This document shows positions 1 to 8,015 of a stretch of 63,644 bases of DNA, piece by piece. Made by a program: the position numbers and the translations under genes. Numbering within the stretch: the first letter of the stretch is position 1; each line of letters begins with the position of its first letter. The DNA is from Devosia sp. 67-54. Its GTDB lineage: Bacteria; Pseudomonadota; Alphaproteobacteria; Rhizobiales; Devosiaceae. The notes below the pieces were generated by a model that saw only the letters and a list, made by a program, of their open reading frames with translations, ran no database searches and had not been told where the DNA came from. The stretch lies in the NCBI RefSeq assembly GCF_001899075.1, contig NZ_MKVA01000002.1, forward strand, positions 325,468-389,111. The letters are read 5' to 3'.

Positions 1-2
1 CG

Positions 3-98
3 GAAGCGCCACAGCCGCCGCCGCGGCCGAAGCCCTCCGGGCCGGCGACGTCGCCGGGGGCAGCGTTCAACCCCGAGGTCGCGCCGGTCGACGAGTGA
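3..98 (+). CDS. C-terminal fragment of a Pro-rich protein (5' truncated by window edge)
   Basis: An open frame enters from the left edge and stops with TGA at 96-98. The 31 visible residues begin EAPQPPPRPKPSG and end in PEVAPVDE. They form a Pro/Ala-rich, probably disordered tail, which gives no family identity. The next gene starts 54 bp downstream on the same strand. The frame is open and the GC-rich third positions fit coding sequence, but so short a piece could be fortuitous. Confidence 0.45.
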   Translation, partial: EAPQPPPRPKPSGPATSPGAAFNPEVAPVDE

Positions 99-151
99 TC
101 TCGCATTTGCCGGCGGAGCCGCTATATCTCGGCTGAACCGATCGGCATTCG

Positions 152-586
152 ATGATTTCGCAAAAGGCAAAATACGCGCTGCGGGCGCTGCTGGCGCTGT
201 GCAAGGCGCCGCCCGAGGCGTCGCTGATGATCGCGGAAATCTCGAAGTCGCAGGCGATCCCCAAGAAATTCCTCGAGCAGATCCTGCTGGAGCTGAAGCG
301 CGCCGGCATCGTGATGAGCCGGCGCGGGCGGCTGGGCGGCTATGTGCTGTTGCGGCCGGCCGACAAGATCACCTTCGGCGAGGTGCTGCGGCTGATCGAC
401 GGGCCGATCGCGCCGCTGCCCTGCCTCAGCAAAATCGCCTATCGCCGCTGCGCCGACTGCCAGGACGAGGCGAGCTGCGAAATCCGGCACGTGTTCGCCG
501 GGGTGGTCAAGGCGCAGCGCGAGGTGCTCGACCACACCAGCTTCGCCGATGCCGTGCGCGCCGGCCGGGTGCCGGACCTCTCCTAG
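152..586 (+). CDS. Rrf2-family transcriptional regulator
   Basis: A 144-residue protein of the usual Rrf2 length. The N-terminal winged helix (about 1-80) starts MISQKAKYALRALLAL and carries the recognition-helix pattern 'IPKKFLEQILLELKRAGIV' and the wing 'SRRGRLGGY'. Residues about 90-112 contain four Cys (PC, RRCADC, SC), the region where IscR, NsrR and CymR-type members bind a cluster or sense a ligand. Cluster binding is possible but unproven. The next intact gene is cysA, with a decayed cysW between, so control of sulfur uptake (CymR-like) is a reasonable inference. Start ATG is the first in frame after the preceding stop. Confidence 0.88.
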   Translation: MISQKAKYALRALLALCKAPPEASLMIAEISKSQAIPKKFLEQILLELKRAGIVMSRRGRLGGYVLLRPADKITFGEVLRLIDGPIAPLPCLSKIAYRRCADCQDEASCEIRHVFAGVVKAQREVLDHTSFADAVRAGRVPDLS

Positions 587-628
587 GGTATTCGTGCGGC
601 GATGCCGTAGCGCACTCTGCGCAAGGCG

Positions 629-821
629 ATGCCGCTGCTGGTGGCGGTGATCGCGGTGCCGCTGAGCCTGGTGTTCGGCGTCGTGACGCTGATCGATCTG
701 CCGTTCTCGATCTCGCCGGTGGTGTTTGGCATGGTCTATGCTGGCGCTGGTGACGCTGCTCATCAAGACCATCCTCGAGTTCCGCTATGGCGACGAGCTC
801 GCGGGCACACGCGGACATTAG
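629..821 (+). pseudogene. cysW: decayed sulfate permease gene (cysW remnant)
   Basis: About 190 bp resembling three separated pieces of CysW. First is 'LLVAVIAVPLSLVFGVV' (an inner TM segment), joined directly to 'TLIDLPFSISPVVFGMVY' (the next conserved CysW segment). After a one-base frame change near 738-741 comes 'LALVTLLIKTILEFRYGDE', which matches the CysW C-terminus, ending at TAG 819-821. The region between these blocks (over 150 residues in the family) is missing, and no full-length frame exists. The position, immediately 5' of cysA, is where cysW normally sits. Similarity is judged from memory of the family. Weak similarity may extend back to about 599. Confidence 0.65.
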
Positions 822-891
822 GGGAGCGCGAGCAGCAAGAGTGGGTTTCCGGTCTTGCGGTTCGCGAGCGCGACAAACGTAGGAACATGCA

Positions 892-1932
892 TTGGATATT
901 CGCGTCGACCACGTGCTCAAGGAATTCTCGCGCTATCCGGCGCTCGACGACGTGTCGCTCGACATCGGCTCGGGCGAGCTGATCGCGCTGCTCGGGCCGT
1001 CGGGATCGGGCAAGACCACGCTGCTCAGGCTGATCGCGGGACTCGAGCGGCCGACCGCCGGGCGCATCCTGTTCGGCGACGAGGATGCGTCGCTGAAGAG
1101 CGTGCAGGAGCGCAATGTCGGCTTCGTGTTCCAGGCCTATGCGCTGTTCCGCAACATGAGCGTGGTCGAGAACATCTCGTTCGGCCTCAAGGTCAGGCCG
1201 CGGGCGACGCGGCCGCCGAATGCGGAGATCCGCAAGCGGGCGATGGAGCTGCTGGAGCTGGTGCAGCTTTCGGGGCTGCACGACCGCTTTCCGCAGCAGC
1301 TTTCGGGCGGGCAGCGGCAGCGCGTGGCGCTGGCGCGGGCGCTGGCCATCGAGCCGCGCGTGCTGCTGCTCGACGAGCCGTTCGGGGCGCTCGACGCGCA
1401 GGTGCGCAAGGAGCTGCGCAAATGGCTGCGCCAGATCCACGACAAGACCGGCCACACCACAGTGTTCGTGACGCACGACCAGGAGGAGGCGCTGGAGCTG
1501 GCCGACCGGCTGGTGGTGATGAGCCGCGGCAAGATCGAGCAGGTGGGCTCGCCCGATGCGGTTTATGACGGGCCGCTCAACCCGTTCGTGTTCGGCTTCA
1601 TCGGGGAATCGAGCGGGCTGCCGGTCGAGATCGACAATGGCGAGGTGTGGGTCGGCGGCCGCGCCGTGGGGCTGAGCGCGGGGGACACGCCCGGCGGGCA
1701 CGCGCAGCTTTTCTTCCGCCCGCACGATGTGGAGCTGGTGCCCGAGGGCGCGGCGCTGGCGGGGGTCGTCGCGGCGTCGCGCCGGGTCGGCGGCACGCGC
1801 CGGGTGGAGCTCGAGATCGGCGGCAATGCGCAGCGGGTCGAGATCGATTTGCCGTTCGACCATCCGGCCGGCGAAAAGACCCGCATCGCCTTCCGGCCGA
1901 AACGCTGGCGGATCTATCCGGCTACGGGCTGA
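892..1932 (+). CDS. cysA: sulfate/thiosulfate ABC transporter ATP-binding protein CysA
   Basis: A 346-residue ABC ATPase that would energise sulfate or thiosulfate import at the cytoplasmic face. Walker A GPSGSGKT is at 35-42, the Q-loop at about 81, signature LSGGQ at 137-141, Walker B VLLLDEP at 157-163 and the H-loop in 'FVTHDQEEA'. A TOBE-like C-terminal domain follows from about 240. The start is TTG at 892, with AGGA at 881-884; the nearby ATG at 886 is out of frame. The permease gene in front is broken and no sulfate-binding protein or cysT is in view, so this copy may be an orphan or serve permeases elsewhere. Its 3' end overlaps the convergent next gene by 11 bp. Confidence 0.88.
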   Translation: MDIRVDHVLKEFSRYPALDDVSLDIGSGELIALLGPSGSGKTTLLRLIAGLERPTAGRILFGDEDASLKSVQERNVGFVFQAYALFRNMSVVENISFGLKVRPRATRPPNAEIRKRAMELLELVQLSGLHDRFPQQLSGGQRQRVALARALAIEPRVLLLDEPFGALDAQVRKELRKWLRQIHDKTGHTTVFVTHDQEEALELADRLVVMSRGKIEQVGSPDAVYDGPLNPFVFGFIGESSGLPVEIDNGEVWVGGRAVGLSAGDTPGGHAQLFFRPHDVELVPEGAALAGVVAASRRVGGTRRVELEIGGNAQRVEIDLPFDHPAGEKTRIAFRPKRWRIYPATG

Positions 1933-2860
1933 CGGCGGCCGCCGTCCGGCCGCGCGTCGTGACCAGATAGATGCCGACGCTCACCAGCAGCAGGGCGACG
2001 AGGTTCTTCCATTCGAGCACGCTCTCGCCCAGCACCAGCGCGGCGAGTAGGGCGCCGAAGATCGGGATCTCGAAGTTGAACACCGCCACGCGGCCGACGG
2101 CGTTGTGCCGGAGCAGCAGGCTCCAGAGCGCGAAGGCGACGGCCGACACCGCGGCGAGATAGAGCATCAGCGCAGCGGCGGCGGCGCCGAAGGCGGCGAA
2201 ATGGCCGCCGCCGGCGAGGCCCATGGCAGTCAGCACCGCGCCGCCGATGAGCAATTGCCAGCCGGTCATCACCGTGGCGTCCATCTGCTGGCTGAGGCGC
2301 CGGCCGTAGATGGCGGCGGCCGAGCCGGCAAAGGTCGAGACCAGCAGCAGGCCCTCGCCCAACAGTGAAAAGTGGATATCGAGGCTGCCGGCCGCGAAGT
2401 TCACCGCCACCACGCCGGCAAAGCCGATGAGGCAGCCGAGCGCCTTGCGGCCATTGAGCCGGTCGTCGGGGTAGATCAGGTGCGCCAGCAGCACCGAAAA
2501 GAACACCAGCGTCGAGGAGAGGATCGAGGTCTTGACCGCGGTGGTGTGCGCCAGACCGACGTAATAGCAGATGTATTGCAGCACCGTCTGGCCGAGCCCG
2601 AGCAGCGCCACCTGCCCGAGCCGCCGCGGCGCCAGGGCGATCGGGCGGCGGGTCAGCAGCCCATAGGCCAGCAACAGCAGCCCGGCGAGAGCGAAGCGGA
2701 GGCCGGCGAACAGCAGCAGCGAGGCGGTGTCGCCCGATGCGATGCCGATCAGCCCGTAGCCGAGCTTGACCGCCGGCACGGCGCTGCCCCACAGCAGGCA
2801 GCAGAGGGTGGCGAAGCCGACCAGTGCGCGCCGATCGGCAAAGATCGACGAGGGGGCCAA
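1922..2860 (-). CDS. DMT-superfamily (EamA) transporter
   Basis: A 312-residue integral membrane protein with about ten hydrophobic segments arranged as two EamA repeats (about 12-150 and 165-300). The second repeat ends with the typical '[19 protein letters not shown]' block before the last helices. DMT transporters usually export metabolites or drugs; the substrate cannot be inferred here. It ends convergently inside the last codons of cysA and starts 1 bp after purU, so purU and this gene are probably co-transcribed. Confidence 0.85.
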   Translation of the reverse strand: MAPSSIFADRRALVGFATLCCLLWGSAVPAVKLGYGLIGIASGDTASLLLFAGLRFALAGLLLLAYGLLTRRPIALAPRRLGQVALLGLGQTVLQYICYYVGLAHTTAVKTSILSSTLVFFSVLLAHLIYPDDRLNGRKALGCLIGFAGVVAVNFAAGSLDIHFSLLGEGLLLVSTFAGSAAAIYGRRLSQQMDATVMTGWQLLIGGAVLTAMGLAGGGHFAAFGAAAAALMLYLAAVSAVAFALWSLLLRHNAVGRVAVFNFEIPIFGALLAALVLGESVLEWKNLVALLLVSVGIYLVTTRGRTAAAVSP

Positions 2861-2861
2861 T

Positions 2862-3719
2862 TCAGCCGAACACCACCGTGCGCTTGCCGTTGAGCATGAC
2901 GCGGCTCTCGAGATGCAGCTTCACCGCCCGGGCGAGGACGCGGCTTTCGATGTCGCGGCCGGCGGCGATCAGGTCGTCGGGGCTCATGGCGTGGGTGACG
3001 CGGGCGGTTTCCTGCTCGATGATCGGGCCCTCGTCGAGGGCCGGGGTCACGTAGTGGGCGGTGGCGCCGATGATCTTGACACCGCGCTCATGCGCCTGGT
3101 GGTACGGCCGCGCGCCCTTGAAGCTGGGCAGGAAGGAATGGTGGATGTTGATGATCTGCCCGTAGAGGCGGGTGGCGAAGCTGTCGCCCAGCACCTGCAT
3201 GTAGCGGGCCAGCACCACCAGCTCGGCGCCGGTCTCCTTCACCAGGCGCAGCACCTCCTGCTCCTGCGCCAGCTTGTTGGACTTGTCCTTGGCCACCGGC
3301 AGATAGTGGTAGGGGATACCCTCGTAGTCCGCCGTGGCGCGCGAATCCTCGTGGTTGGAGACGATCGCCGCCACCTCGGCGTCGAGCCAGCCGACGCGGA
3401 TCTGGTAGAGCAGATGCAGCAGCGCGTGGTCGAATTTCGAGACCATCACCACGATGCGCTTGCTGCGCCGCTCGTCGAGCAGGGTGGTGCGCATGCCGAA
3501 GCGCTCGACCGCCGGGCGCAGGGCCCGCTCGATGCCGTCGCGCTCGACGCCGTCGGGGGCGGTGAAGGCGAGGCGCATGAAGAAGGTGCCGGTCTCGCGG
3601 TCCCAGAACTGGTTGCTCTCGGAGATGTTGGCGTTGAGCGCGGCAAGCTCGGTGGTCACCGCGGCGACGATGCCGGGGCGGTCGGCGCAGCTGAGGGTGA
3701 GGACGAAATCGGCAGGCAT
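2862..3719 (-). CDS. purU: formyltetrahydrofolate deformylase PurU
   Basis: A 285-residue protein, the normal PurU length. It hydrolyses 10-formyl-THF to THF and formate, balancing the one-carbon pool. The N-terminal ACT domain (about 5-85) begins with 'LSCADRPGIVAAVT'. The C-terminal formyltransferase fold carries the catalytic Asn/His block 'NIHHSFLPSF' and the Asp loop 'TPALDEGPIIEQE'. The start ATG at 3719 is the only in-frame start in front of the ACT domain. It leads an apparent two-gene unit with the DMT transporter downstream. Confidence 0.95.
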   Translation of the reverse strand: MPADFVLTLSCADRPGIVAAVTTELAALNANISESNQFWDRETGTFFMRLAFTAPDGVERDGIERALRPAVERFGMRTTLLDERRSKRIVVMVSKFDHALLHLLYQIRVGWLDAEVAAIVSNHEDSRATADYEGIPYHYLPVAKDKSNKLAQEQEVLRLVKETGAELVVLARYMQVLGDSFATRLYGQIINIHHSFLPSFKGARPYHQAHERGVKIIGATAHYVTPALDEGPIIEQETARVTHAMSPDDLIAAGRDIESRVLARAVKLHLESRVMLNGKRTVVFG

Positions 3720-3819
3720 AGGCGGGTCGTTCCGGTTGGACGCGGGGCTTGTATCGGCGGCGTCCGGCCGGCGGTCAAGAGCCGCCGCGCGGCAGGATTA
3801 AGATGCTCCTACGGGGCGC

Positions 3820-4047
3820 TCAGGGCTGGCCGGGCGGCTCGGCCGGCGGCGTGGAGGCGGGAGGAAGGTCCCTGGGGAAGCGTAGAAAGAAGTTCCACAC
3901 GCAATAGACGGTGCCGACGGCAGTCACGCCCATCCACAGCGGATCGTGGCTGAACACCGCCTCGAGCACGAACCACGCCACGACGACGGCGGTGACCAGC
4001 AGGCGGATCCAGAGCGGGCGGAAGAATTTGACGTCGCTTTCCTTCAT
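3820..4047 (-). CDS. small two-helix membrane protein, unknown function
   Basis: A 75-residue protein: MKESDVKFF, then a hydrophobic helix around 'LLVTAVVVAWFVLEAVF', a short loop, a second helix around 'WMGVTAVGTVYCVWNFFL', and a Pro-rich tail. The topology suggests an inner-membrane protein. I do not recognise a named family. It is divergent from the SDR gene that starts 91 bp away and lies tail-to-head before purU, 100 bp apart. Coding support is a clean start and stop with two regular helices. Confidence 0.65.
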   Translation of the reverse strand: MKESDVKFFRPLWIRLLVTAVVVAWFVLEAVFSHDPLWMGVTAVGTVYCVWNFFLRFPRDLPPASTPPAEPPGQP

Positions 4048-4137
4048 GCGCGGAGCATAGCGCATCCGGGCGCGCAAGGAAGGGGCTTGAGCACGCCCGG
4101 CGCGGGCGCTAAGCCGCAGGCGCAGCGAGGACAATCC

Positions 4138-4959
4138 ATGCCAGACAGTTTCGAGCACGCCCGGTTCGCGGGCAAGGTCGCCGTCGTCACCGGTGCGGCG
4201 CAGGGGATCGGCGAGGCCGTGGCGCGGCTGCTGGCGGCGCGCGGCGCCGCGGGCCTGCTGCTGACCGACCGCAATGCCGACAAGGGCCGGGCGGTGGCCG
4301 GCGCGCTCGCGGCGGCCGGCACGCCGGCCGAGTTCGTCGCCGCCGAGCTCGACGACATGGCGCAGGTGCAGGCGATCGTACCGGCGGCGGAGGCGCGGTT
4401 TGGCCGGGTCGACGTGCTGGTCAACTGCGCCGGCCTCACCGACCGCGGCACGGTGCGCGACACCACGCCCGAGCTCTGGGACCGGATGTTCGCCGTCAAT
4501 GTGCGGGCGCCGTTCTTCCTGATGCAGGCGGCGCTGGCGGTGATGGAGCGGCAGGGCATCGAGGGGGCGATGGTCAACATCATCTCGATCAACGCGCATG
4601 GCGGCACCAGCTTTCTCACCCCCTACAGCGCCAGCAAGGGGGCGCTCTCGACGCTGACCAGGAATTTCGCGCATTCGGTCAGCAACCGGCGCATCAAGGT
4701 CAACGGCCTCAACATCGGCTGGGTCGACACGCCCGGCGAGCACACGACGCTCAAGCGCTTCCACAACATGCCCGACGACTGGCTGCAGACGGCGGAAAAA
4801 AGCCGGCCCTGGGGCCGGCTGATGAAGCCCGACGAGGTGGCGCGGGCGGTGGCGTATCTGGCGAGCGACGAGTCCGGGCTGATGACCGGCTCGATCATCG
4901 ATTTCGACCAGGTGGTGCAGGGCCCGAACGAGCAGATCGGCCCAGCTATGCGGAAGTAG
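4138..4959 (+). CDS. SDR-family oxidoreductase
   Basis: A 273-residue classical short-chain dehydrogenase/reductase. The Rossmann motif TGAAQGIGEAVA sits near residue 20, 'LVNCAG' at about 95, and the catalytic 'YSASKGAL' (Tyr/Lys) near 163 with the preceding Ser in 'NIISINAHGG'. The substrate is not deducible. The C-terminus 'GSIIDFDQVVQG' is where sugar- and polyol-type SDRs end. The start is ATG 4138 with GAGG 8 bp upstream; reading further upstream gives only low-quality sequence. Confidence 0.88.
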   Translation: MPDSFEHARFAGKVAVVTGAAQGIGEAVARLLAARGAAGLLLTDRNADKGRAVAGALAAAGTPAEFVAAELDDMAQVQAIVPAAEARFGRVDVLVNCAGLTDRGTVRDTTPELWDRMFAVNVRAPFFLMQAALAVMERQGIEGAMVNIISINAHGGTSFLTPYSASKGALSTLTRNFAHSVSNRRIKVNGLNIGWVDTPGEHTTLKRFHNMPDDWLQTAEKSRPWGRLMKPDEVARAVAYLASDESGLMTGSIIDFDQVVQGPNEQIGPAMRK

Positions 4960-5021
4960 ACGGTCTGGCCACCGCCAGCATTTTGGCGCGGACGTTGGCT
5001 ATTGATTTTATAAGCCACTTT

Positions 5022-5034
5022 GCTTACAGTAAGC
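5022..5034. promoter_or_regulatory. candidate ArsR-type operator palindrome
   Basis: A perfect dyad, GCTTAC-A-GTAAGC, lies 28 bp before the start of the two-gene unit that encodes an ArsR-type repressor. It sits within an AT-rich segment (TTGATTTTATAAG just upstream) that could hold the promoter. Autoregulation is inferred from position. Confidence 0.5.
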
Positions 5035-5061
5035 GATATTGCTGATAAAGGAGCGGATGAG

Positions 5062-5412
5062 ATGGCTGACGAGAAAATGGGCGACGAGGTGACGTTCGGC
5101 ACGTACTATGTTCGACAGGGTGCGGCCGATGAGTTCGAGCAGGTGCTGCCAAAAAGCTGGGCGACCTTGCATCGTCTGGGCTTCATTGCCGAAGACGCCC
5201 CCTTGTTGTTCCGTTCGGTGGCTACGCCCCTACGCTACATCGAGCTCACCAAATGGGTCCCGGGCGTCATGGGACCTGCGCACGAGCATCCCGATCTGAT
5301 CCCGATCTGGTCGCGGCTGGCCAGCCTCGTCGAGCCGCATATTCCTGCCGGGGTCGATCGCGGGTTGGTGTTCGACGAATTCGTACCCGTTCTGCTCCAT
5401 GCCGACGCCTGA
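5062..5412 (+). CDS. small soluble protein of unknown function, co-transcribed with ArsR regulator
   Basis: A 116-residue protein beginning MADEKMGDEVTFG, chosen because AAAGGAG lies at 5047-5053, 8 bp before this ATG; an earlier in-frame ATG at 5020 has no ribosome site and overlaps the operator. The pattern 'TYYVRQGAADEFEQVLPKSW...FRSV' resembles a single dimeric alpha+beta barrel (ABM/NIPSNAP-like) domain, which is a guess from secondary-structure pattern. Its stop overlaps the ArsR gene by 14 bp, implying translational coupling. Confidence 0.7.
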   Translation: MADEKMGDEVTFGTYYVRQGAADEFEQVLPKSWATLHRLGFIAEDAPLLFRSVATPLRYIELTKWVPGVMGPAHEHPDLIPIWSRLASLVEPHIPAGVDRGLVFDEFVPVLLHADA

Positions 5413-5707
5413 CCGCATCCCCGGCCTTGCCGATCTGGACCGCCTCGATGCGGTGTTCGCGGCGCTGTCGCACCGGACACGGCGTGCCATCCTCGTGACT
5501 CTGCTGGCGAATGGCGGCTCGCAGACATCGGGGAAGATTGCGGGCCGCATGGATCACAGTTGGCAGACGACGAGCCGTCATCTGCGTCAGCTTGAAGAAG
5601 CGGGGCTCATCAGGGTCGGGCTGCAGGGCCGGGAGCGGATCTACACCCTCGACAGCGCCTTCATGCTGAAGGTGCTCGACGAGTGGAGCCACCGGTTCCG
5701 GCCATGA
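5399..5707 (+). CDS. ArsR-family HTH transcriptional regulator
   Basis: A 102-residue winged-helix protein with typical ArsR order: 'LDAVFAALSHRTRRAILVTL' (helices 1-2), 'TSGKIAGRMDHSWQTTSRHL' (HTH) and 'LEEAGLIRVGLQGRERIYTL' (wing). No metal-binding Cys pair is present in the HTH, so it belongs with the non-metal ArsR members found beside START/AHSA1 or small dimeric-barrel proteins. It overlaps the upstream 116-residue protein by 14 bp and probably binds the palindrome at 5022-5034. Confidence 0.88.
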   Translation: MPTPDRIPGLADLDRLDAVFAALSHRTRRAILVTLLANGGSQTSGKIAGRMDHSWQTTSRHLRQLEEAGLIRVGLQGRERIYTLDSAFMLKVLDEWSHRFRP

Positions 5708-5755
5708 GGCATCGGCTGGAACCGGTCCGCCCGAACAGCCGCTCCCCGGTGCTCG

Positions 5756-6751
5756 TCAGGCCCCGAGCAGCTCGCCCGCCGGCGGCAGCGATTTGGTGCG
5801 CTGCGTCTCCACCACGAAGATGAAGACCGAGGCGCCGATGATCATCGCCGCGCCGAGCCAGAACCAGGGCGAGGGCACCTGGTTGAGCAGGACCCAGCCC
5901 AGCACCGCGCTCAGCGGCACCTTGAGATCGCCGAACGGCTGCAGATAGGTGGCGTCGGCGATCTTGTAGCCGGCCGCCAGCAGATATTGCGCCACGGCGG
6001 TCAGCACGCCGAGCGCCAGCAGCAGCCACAGGCCGGCGCCCGTCGGCAGCGCGAACGGAAAACCGGTGGCGAGGCCGGCCGGCGCCAGCGCCGGCAGCAG
6101 CCACGCCCAGGCGGTGGCGACCAGCAGGATCAGCAGGTGGTTGGGGGTGATCAGGACGAGCAGCGAGATTGTCAGGGTTTCGGGGCTCTCCTCGCGCGAC
6201 AGGTATTTGGTGAGGACGTCCGTGGTGGCCCACAGCGCCGCCGCGCCGACCGGCACCAGCGTCAGCGGGCTGAAGCCCTCGGTGCCGACGCCCGAGACGA
6301 TGATGGCGCCGGCGAAGGCCACCAGCGCGGCGACGAGGCGGGCCGCCGAGACGCGCTCGTGCAGGAACAGCGCCGAGCCGAGGATGATGAACAGCGGTCC
6401 GGTCGAGAGCAGCGTCACCATCTGCCAGATCGGCACGCCGGCGGCGAAGCCATAGACGAAGACGTGGACGCCGAGCGCCGAGACGAAGGCGCGGAGTTCG
6501 TGCGCCAGCGGATGGCGCGTGCGCAGATTCCTGAGGCCGATGCGCAGGATCAGCGGCAGCGCGATGACGGTGGCGATGAGGTATTGCCAGAACGCCATTC
6601 CGGTCGAGGCCATGCCGAAGCCGCCATATTGCTCGGGGGTCGGCAACAGCGATTGCGGGATGTTGCTGCCGGCCAGCGCCAGGCTTGCCAGAAGCATCAG
6701 GATGGGGCCCCAGACGAGGCCGGTGCGGGAGGTCGAGGAAAGCTGGCTCAT
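5756..6751 (-). CDS. ribN: riboflavin transporter RibN (DMT family)
   Basis: A 331-residue DMT-superfamily membrane protein with ten predicted helices in two EamA repeats. On sequence alone it is a generic DMT transporter. The reason for the RibN call is the well-formed FMN riboswitch in its leader; the alphaproteobacterial RibN riboflavin importers are DMT proteins under FMN-riboswitch control. The start is ATG 6751 (MSQLSSTSRTG) with AAAGGA 7 bp upstream. It stands alone: the nearest gene on the same strand is 430 bp away, across the riboswitch. Confidence 0.85.
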   Translation of the reverse strand: MSQLSSTSRTGLVWGPILMLLASLALAGSNIPQSLLPTPEQYGGFGMASTGMAFWQYLIATVIALPLILRIGLRNLRTRHPLAHELRAFVSALGVHVFVYGFAAGVPIWQMVTLLSTGPLFIILGSALFLHERVSAARLVAALVAFAGAIIVSGVGTEGFSPLTLVPVGAAALWATTDVLTKYLSREESPETLTISLLVLITPNHLLILLVATAWAWLLPALAPAGLATGFPFALPTGAGLWLLLALGVLTAVAQYLLAAGYKIADATYLQPFGDLKVPLSAVLGWVLLNQVPSPWFWLGAAMIIGASVFIFVVETQRTKSLPPAGELLGA

Positions 6752-6802
6752 TGTCGATCCTTTCGTAACCAGTTTCCTCAGGGTTACGGGATCGGGGACG
6801 AC

Positions 6803-6827
6803 GGTCCGGCCGGCCAATAGCCGGACC
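6803..6827 (-). promoter_or_regulatory. GC-rich hairpin in the ribN leader (candidate expression platform)
   Basis: Between the FMN aptamer and the ribN start is the perfect 8-bp dyad GGTCCGGC/GCCGGACC with a 9-nt loop. It has no following U-run, so simple intrinsic termination is not evident. A role in ribosome-site or Rho-dependent control is possible. The mechanism is inferred from position only. Confidence 0.4.
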
Positions 6828-6846
6828 GGGCCAGATGGCCCTAACG

Positions 6847-7052
6847 CCCATTCTCTTTCATCCGGACTGTGACCGTCGGCCTGGGAATCGCACCCAATCT
6901 GCTGACACCCGGCTCTTTGCTGGTCGCGCGGTCGAACCGGAAAACCGGCGACCACTTTCCTGACCACGCTCCGAAACCGGGCCGCTCGCGGGCTAGGCGG
7001 CCGGAGCCGCCATTACCGCCGGTGGGGAATTGCACCCCGCCCTGAGAACGTT
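6847..7052 (-). promoter_or_regulatory. FMN riboswitch (RFN element)
   Basis: Read on the minus strand, the leader holds the conserved RFN blocks in order: GGGCGGGGTGCAATTCCCCA, CCGGCGGTAAT, GCCCGCGAGC, then after a long variable arm CAGATTGGGTGCGATTCC, GCCGACGGTCACAGTCCGG and ATGAAAGAGAA. The outermost arms (GTTCTC near 7049, GAGAAT near 6849) pair as P1. High FMN should repress the ribN gene 95 bp downstream. The variable arm is unusually long and contains a dispersed repeat, listed separately. Confidence 0.95.
6933..6972. repeat. dispersed 40-bp repeat, copy A (inside riboswitch variable arm)
   Basis: On the plus strand this runs CGAACCGGAAAACCGG ... TTCCTGACCACGCTCC. It aligns without gaps to 36865-36904, with 30 of 40 positions identical by hand count. 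Both begin CGAACCGGAAA and end CGCTCC. Repeats of this look (CCGGAAAACCGG ... CACTTTTCC ... CGCTC) are familiar from intergenic regions of Hyphomicrobiales. Confidence 0.55.
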
Positions 7053-7181
7053 ATGCGCCGGTCCATCGTGAACCGGCGATGGAGAGATAGCGCCGCACCG
7101 GCTCGGGATCAATGCATGATTGCGCAACAATGCGGTCGCCATGGGCGGCGAATGCGGAACGATCGTCCCGACGCGGGACGG

Positions 7182-7406
7182 CTATTGCTGCGAGATCTTG
7201 TTCTTGTCGGCCAGTTCGTTGAGCGAGTCCGAGGTGAGGCAGAGCGCCGTCTTCTGGTACTGCCCCGGGCTCAGGGCGTCGTTGACGCGCTTGGCCGCCT
7301 CGGCGCACGCCGCCTGGCTCTGGAACGAGGCGAGGGCGGTGAAATCGGGCAGGGTGCTGCCGGACGACACCACGTAGAGAATGAAGATCATTGCTGCGTT
7401 GGCCAA
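7182..7406 (-). CDS. small protein with hydrophobic N-terminus, unknown function
   Basis: 74 residues if started at TTG 7406, which has GGAGGG 5 bp upstream; an internal ATG at 7391 is the alternative. The N-terminus 'AAMIFILYVVSSGSTL' looks like a signal or membrane anchor. The rest is soluble with two Cys (QAACAEA, TALCLTSD), probably a disulfide if exported. Such short Cys-pair envelope proteins are common in this order, but I cannot name the family. It follows a divergent TetR gene on the same strand, 36 bp away. Confidence 0.6.
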   Translation of the reverse strand: MANAAMIFILYVVSSGSTLPDFTALASFQSQAACAEAAKRVNDALSPGQYQKTALCLTSDSLNELADKNKISQQ

Positions 7407-7442
7407 AAATCCCTCCCGAATCGCCGGCGCGGCCGCAGCCTA

Positions 7443-8006
7443 TCACGCGGGCGGCAGCTCGGGCCGCAGCAGCCGTTCCGCCAGGAGCCGCAAAGGCGGG
7501 CCGAGCTCGGCGGGAGAGTGCGCCCTGTGGCCGATGCCGGCCGCGGCGGCGAGCAGCATCTGCGTCAGCAGGCGGGCGCGGACGATGCCGGCGCGGCTGA
7601 GCTCGGCTTCGAGCGCGGCGGCGAGCTCGGCGTCGAGGGCGCGGAACTGCGCGCCGGAGAGGCGGGCGTCGGTGCCCGCGCCGTAGAGCTCCGCGGCGTG
7701 CGGCGAGCCGCTGAGCAGGCGCATGGCGGCCCGGTGCTTGGCGACGAGCGCGGCGCCGACGCGCTGCACCAGGTCGCCGTCGCCGGCGAGCGCCGTGAGG
7801 AAATCGCCGCGCCAGAGCGCGACCTGCTGCTCGACGAGGCGCGAAAAGATCGCCGCCTTGTCGGGAAAGCAGGCATAGAGCGTCGGCTTGGCGACGCCGG
7901 CGGCGCGCGCGATGGCCTCCATCGAGGTGCCGCGCAGGCCGTGCTTGAGGAACAGCGTCGTCGCCGCCTCCAGGATCGCCTCGCGCTTGCCGGTGGATAC
8001 CGCCAT
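7443..8006 (-). CDS. TetR-family transcriptional regulator
   Basis: A 187-residue repressor-like protein. The TetR HTH is 'ILEAATTLFLKHGLRGTS' then 'IARAAGVAKPTLYACFPDK' (about 10-55). The C-terminal helical domain is Ala/Leu-rich and its ligand unknown. It is divergent from an NAD-dependent epimerase/reductase gene across 65 bp that contain inverted and direct repeats of TGAACG, so it most likely controls that gene and itself. Confidence 0.9.
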   Translation of the reverse strand: MAVSTGKREAILEAATTLFLKHGLRGTSMEAIARAAGVAKPTLYACFPDKAAIFSRLVEQQVALWRGDFLTALAGDGDLVQRVGAALVAKHRAAMRLLSGSPHAAELYGAGTDARLSGAQFRALDAELAAALEAELSRAGIVRARLLTQMLLAAAAGIGHRAHSPAELGPPLRLLAERLLRPELPPA

Positions 8007-8015
8007 CGATGCCTC

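Noticed and set aside
629-982. A 117-residue membrane protein starting at 629
   Set aside because: Only the first 37 residues look membrane-like. After about 740 the frame turns to nonsense while another frame continues the CysW-like sequence, so a frameshifted relic fits better.
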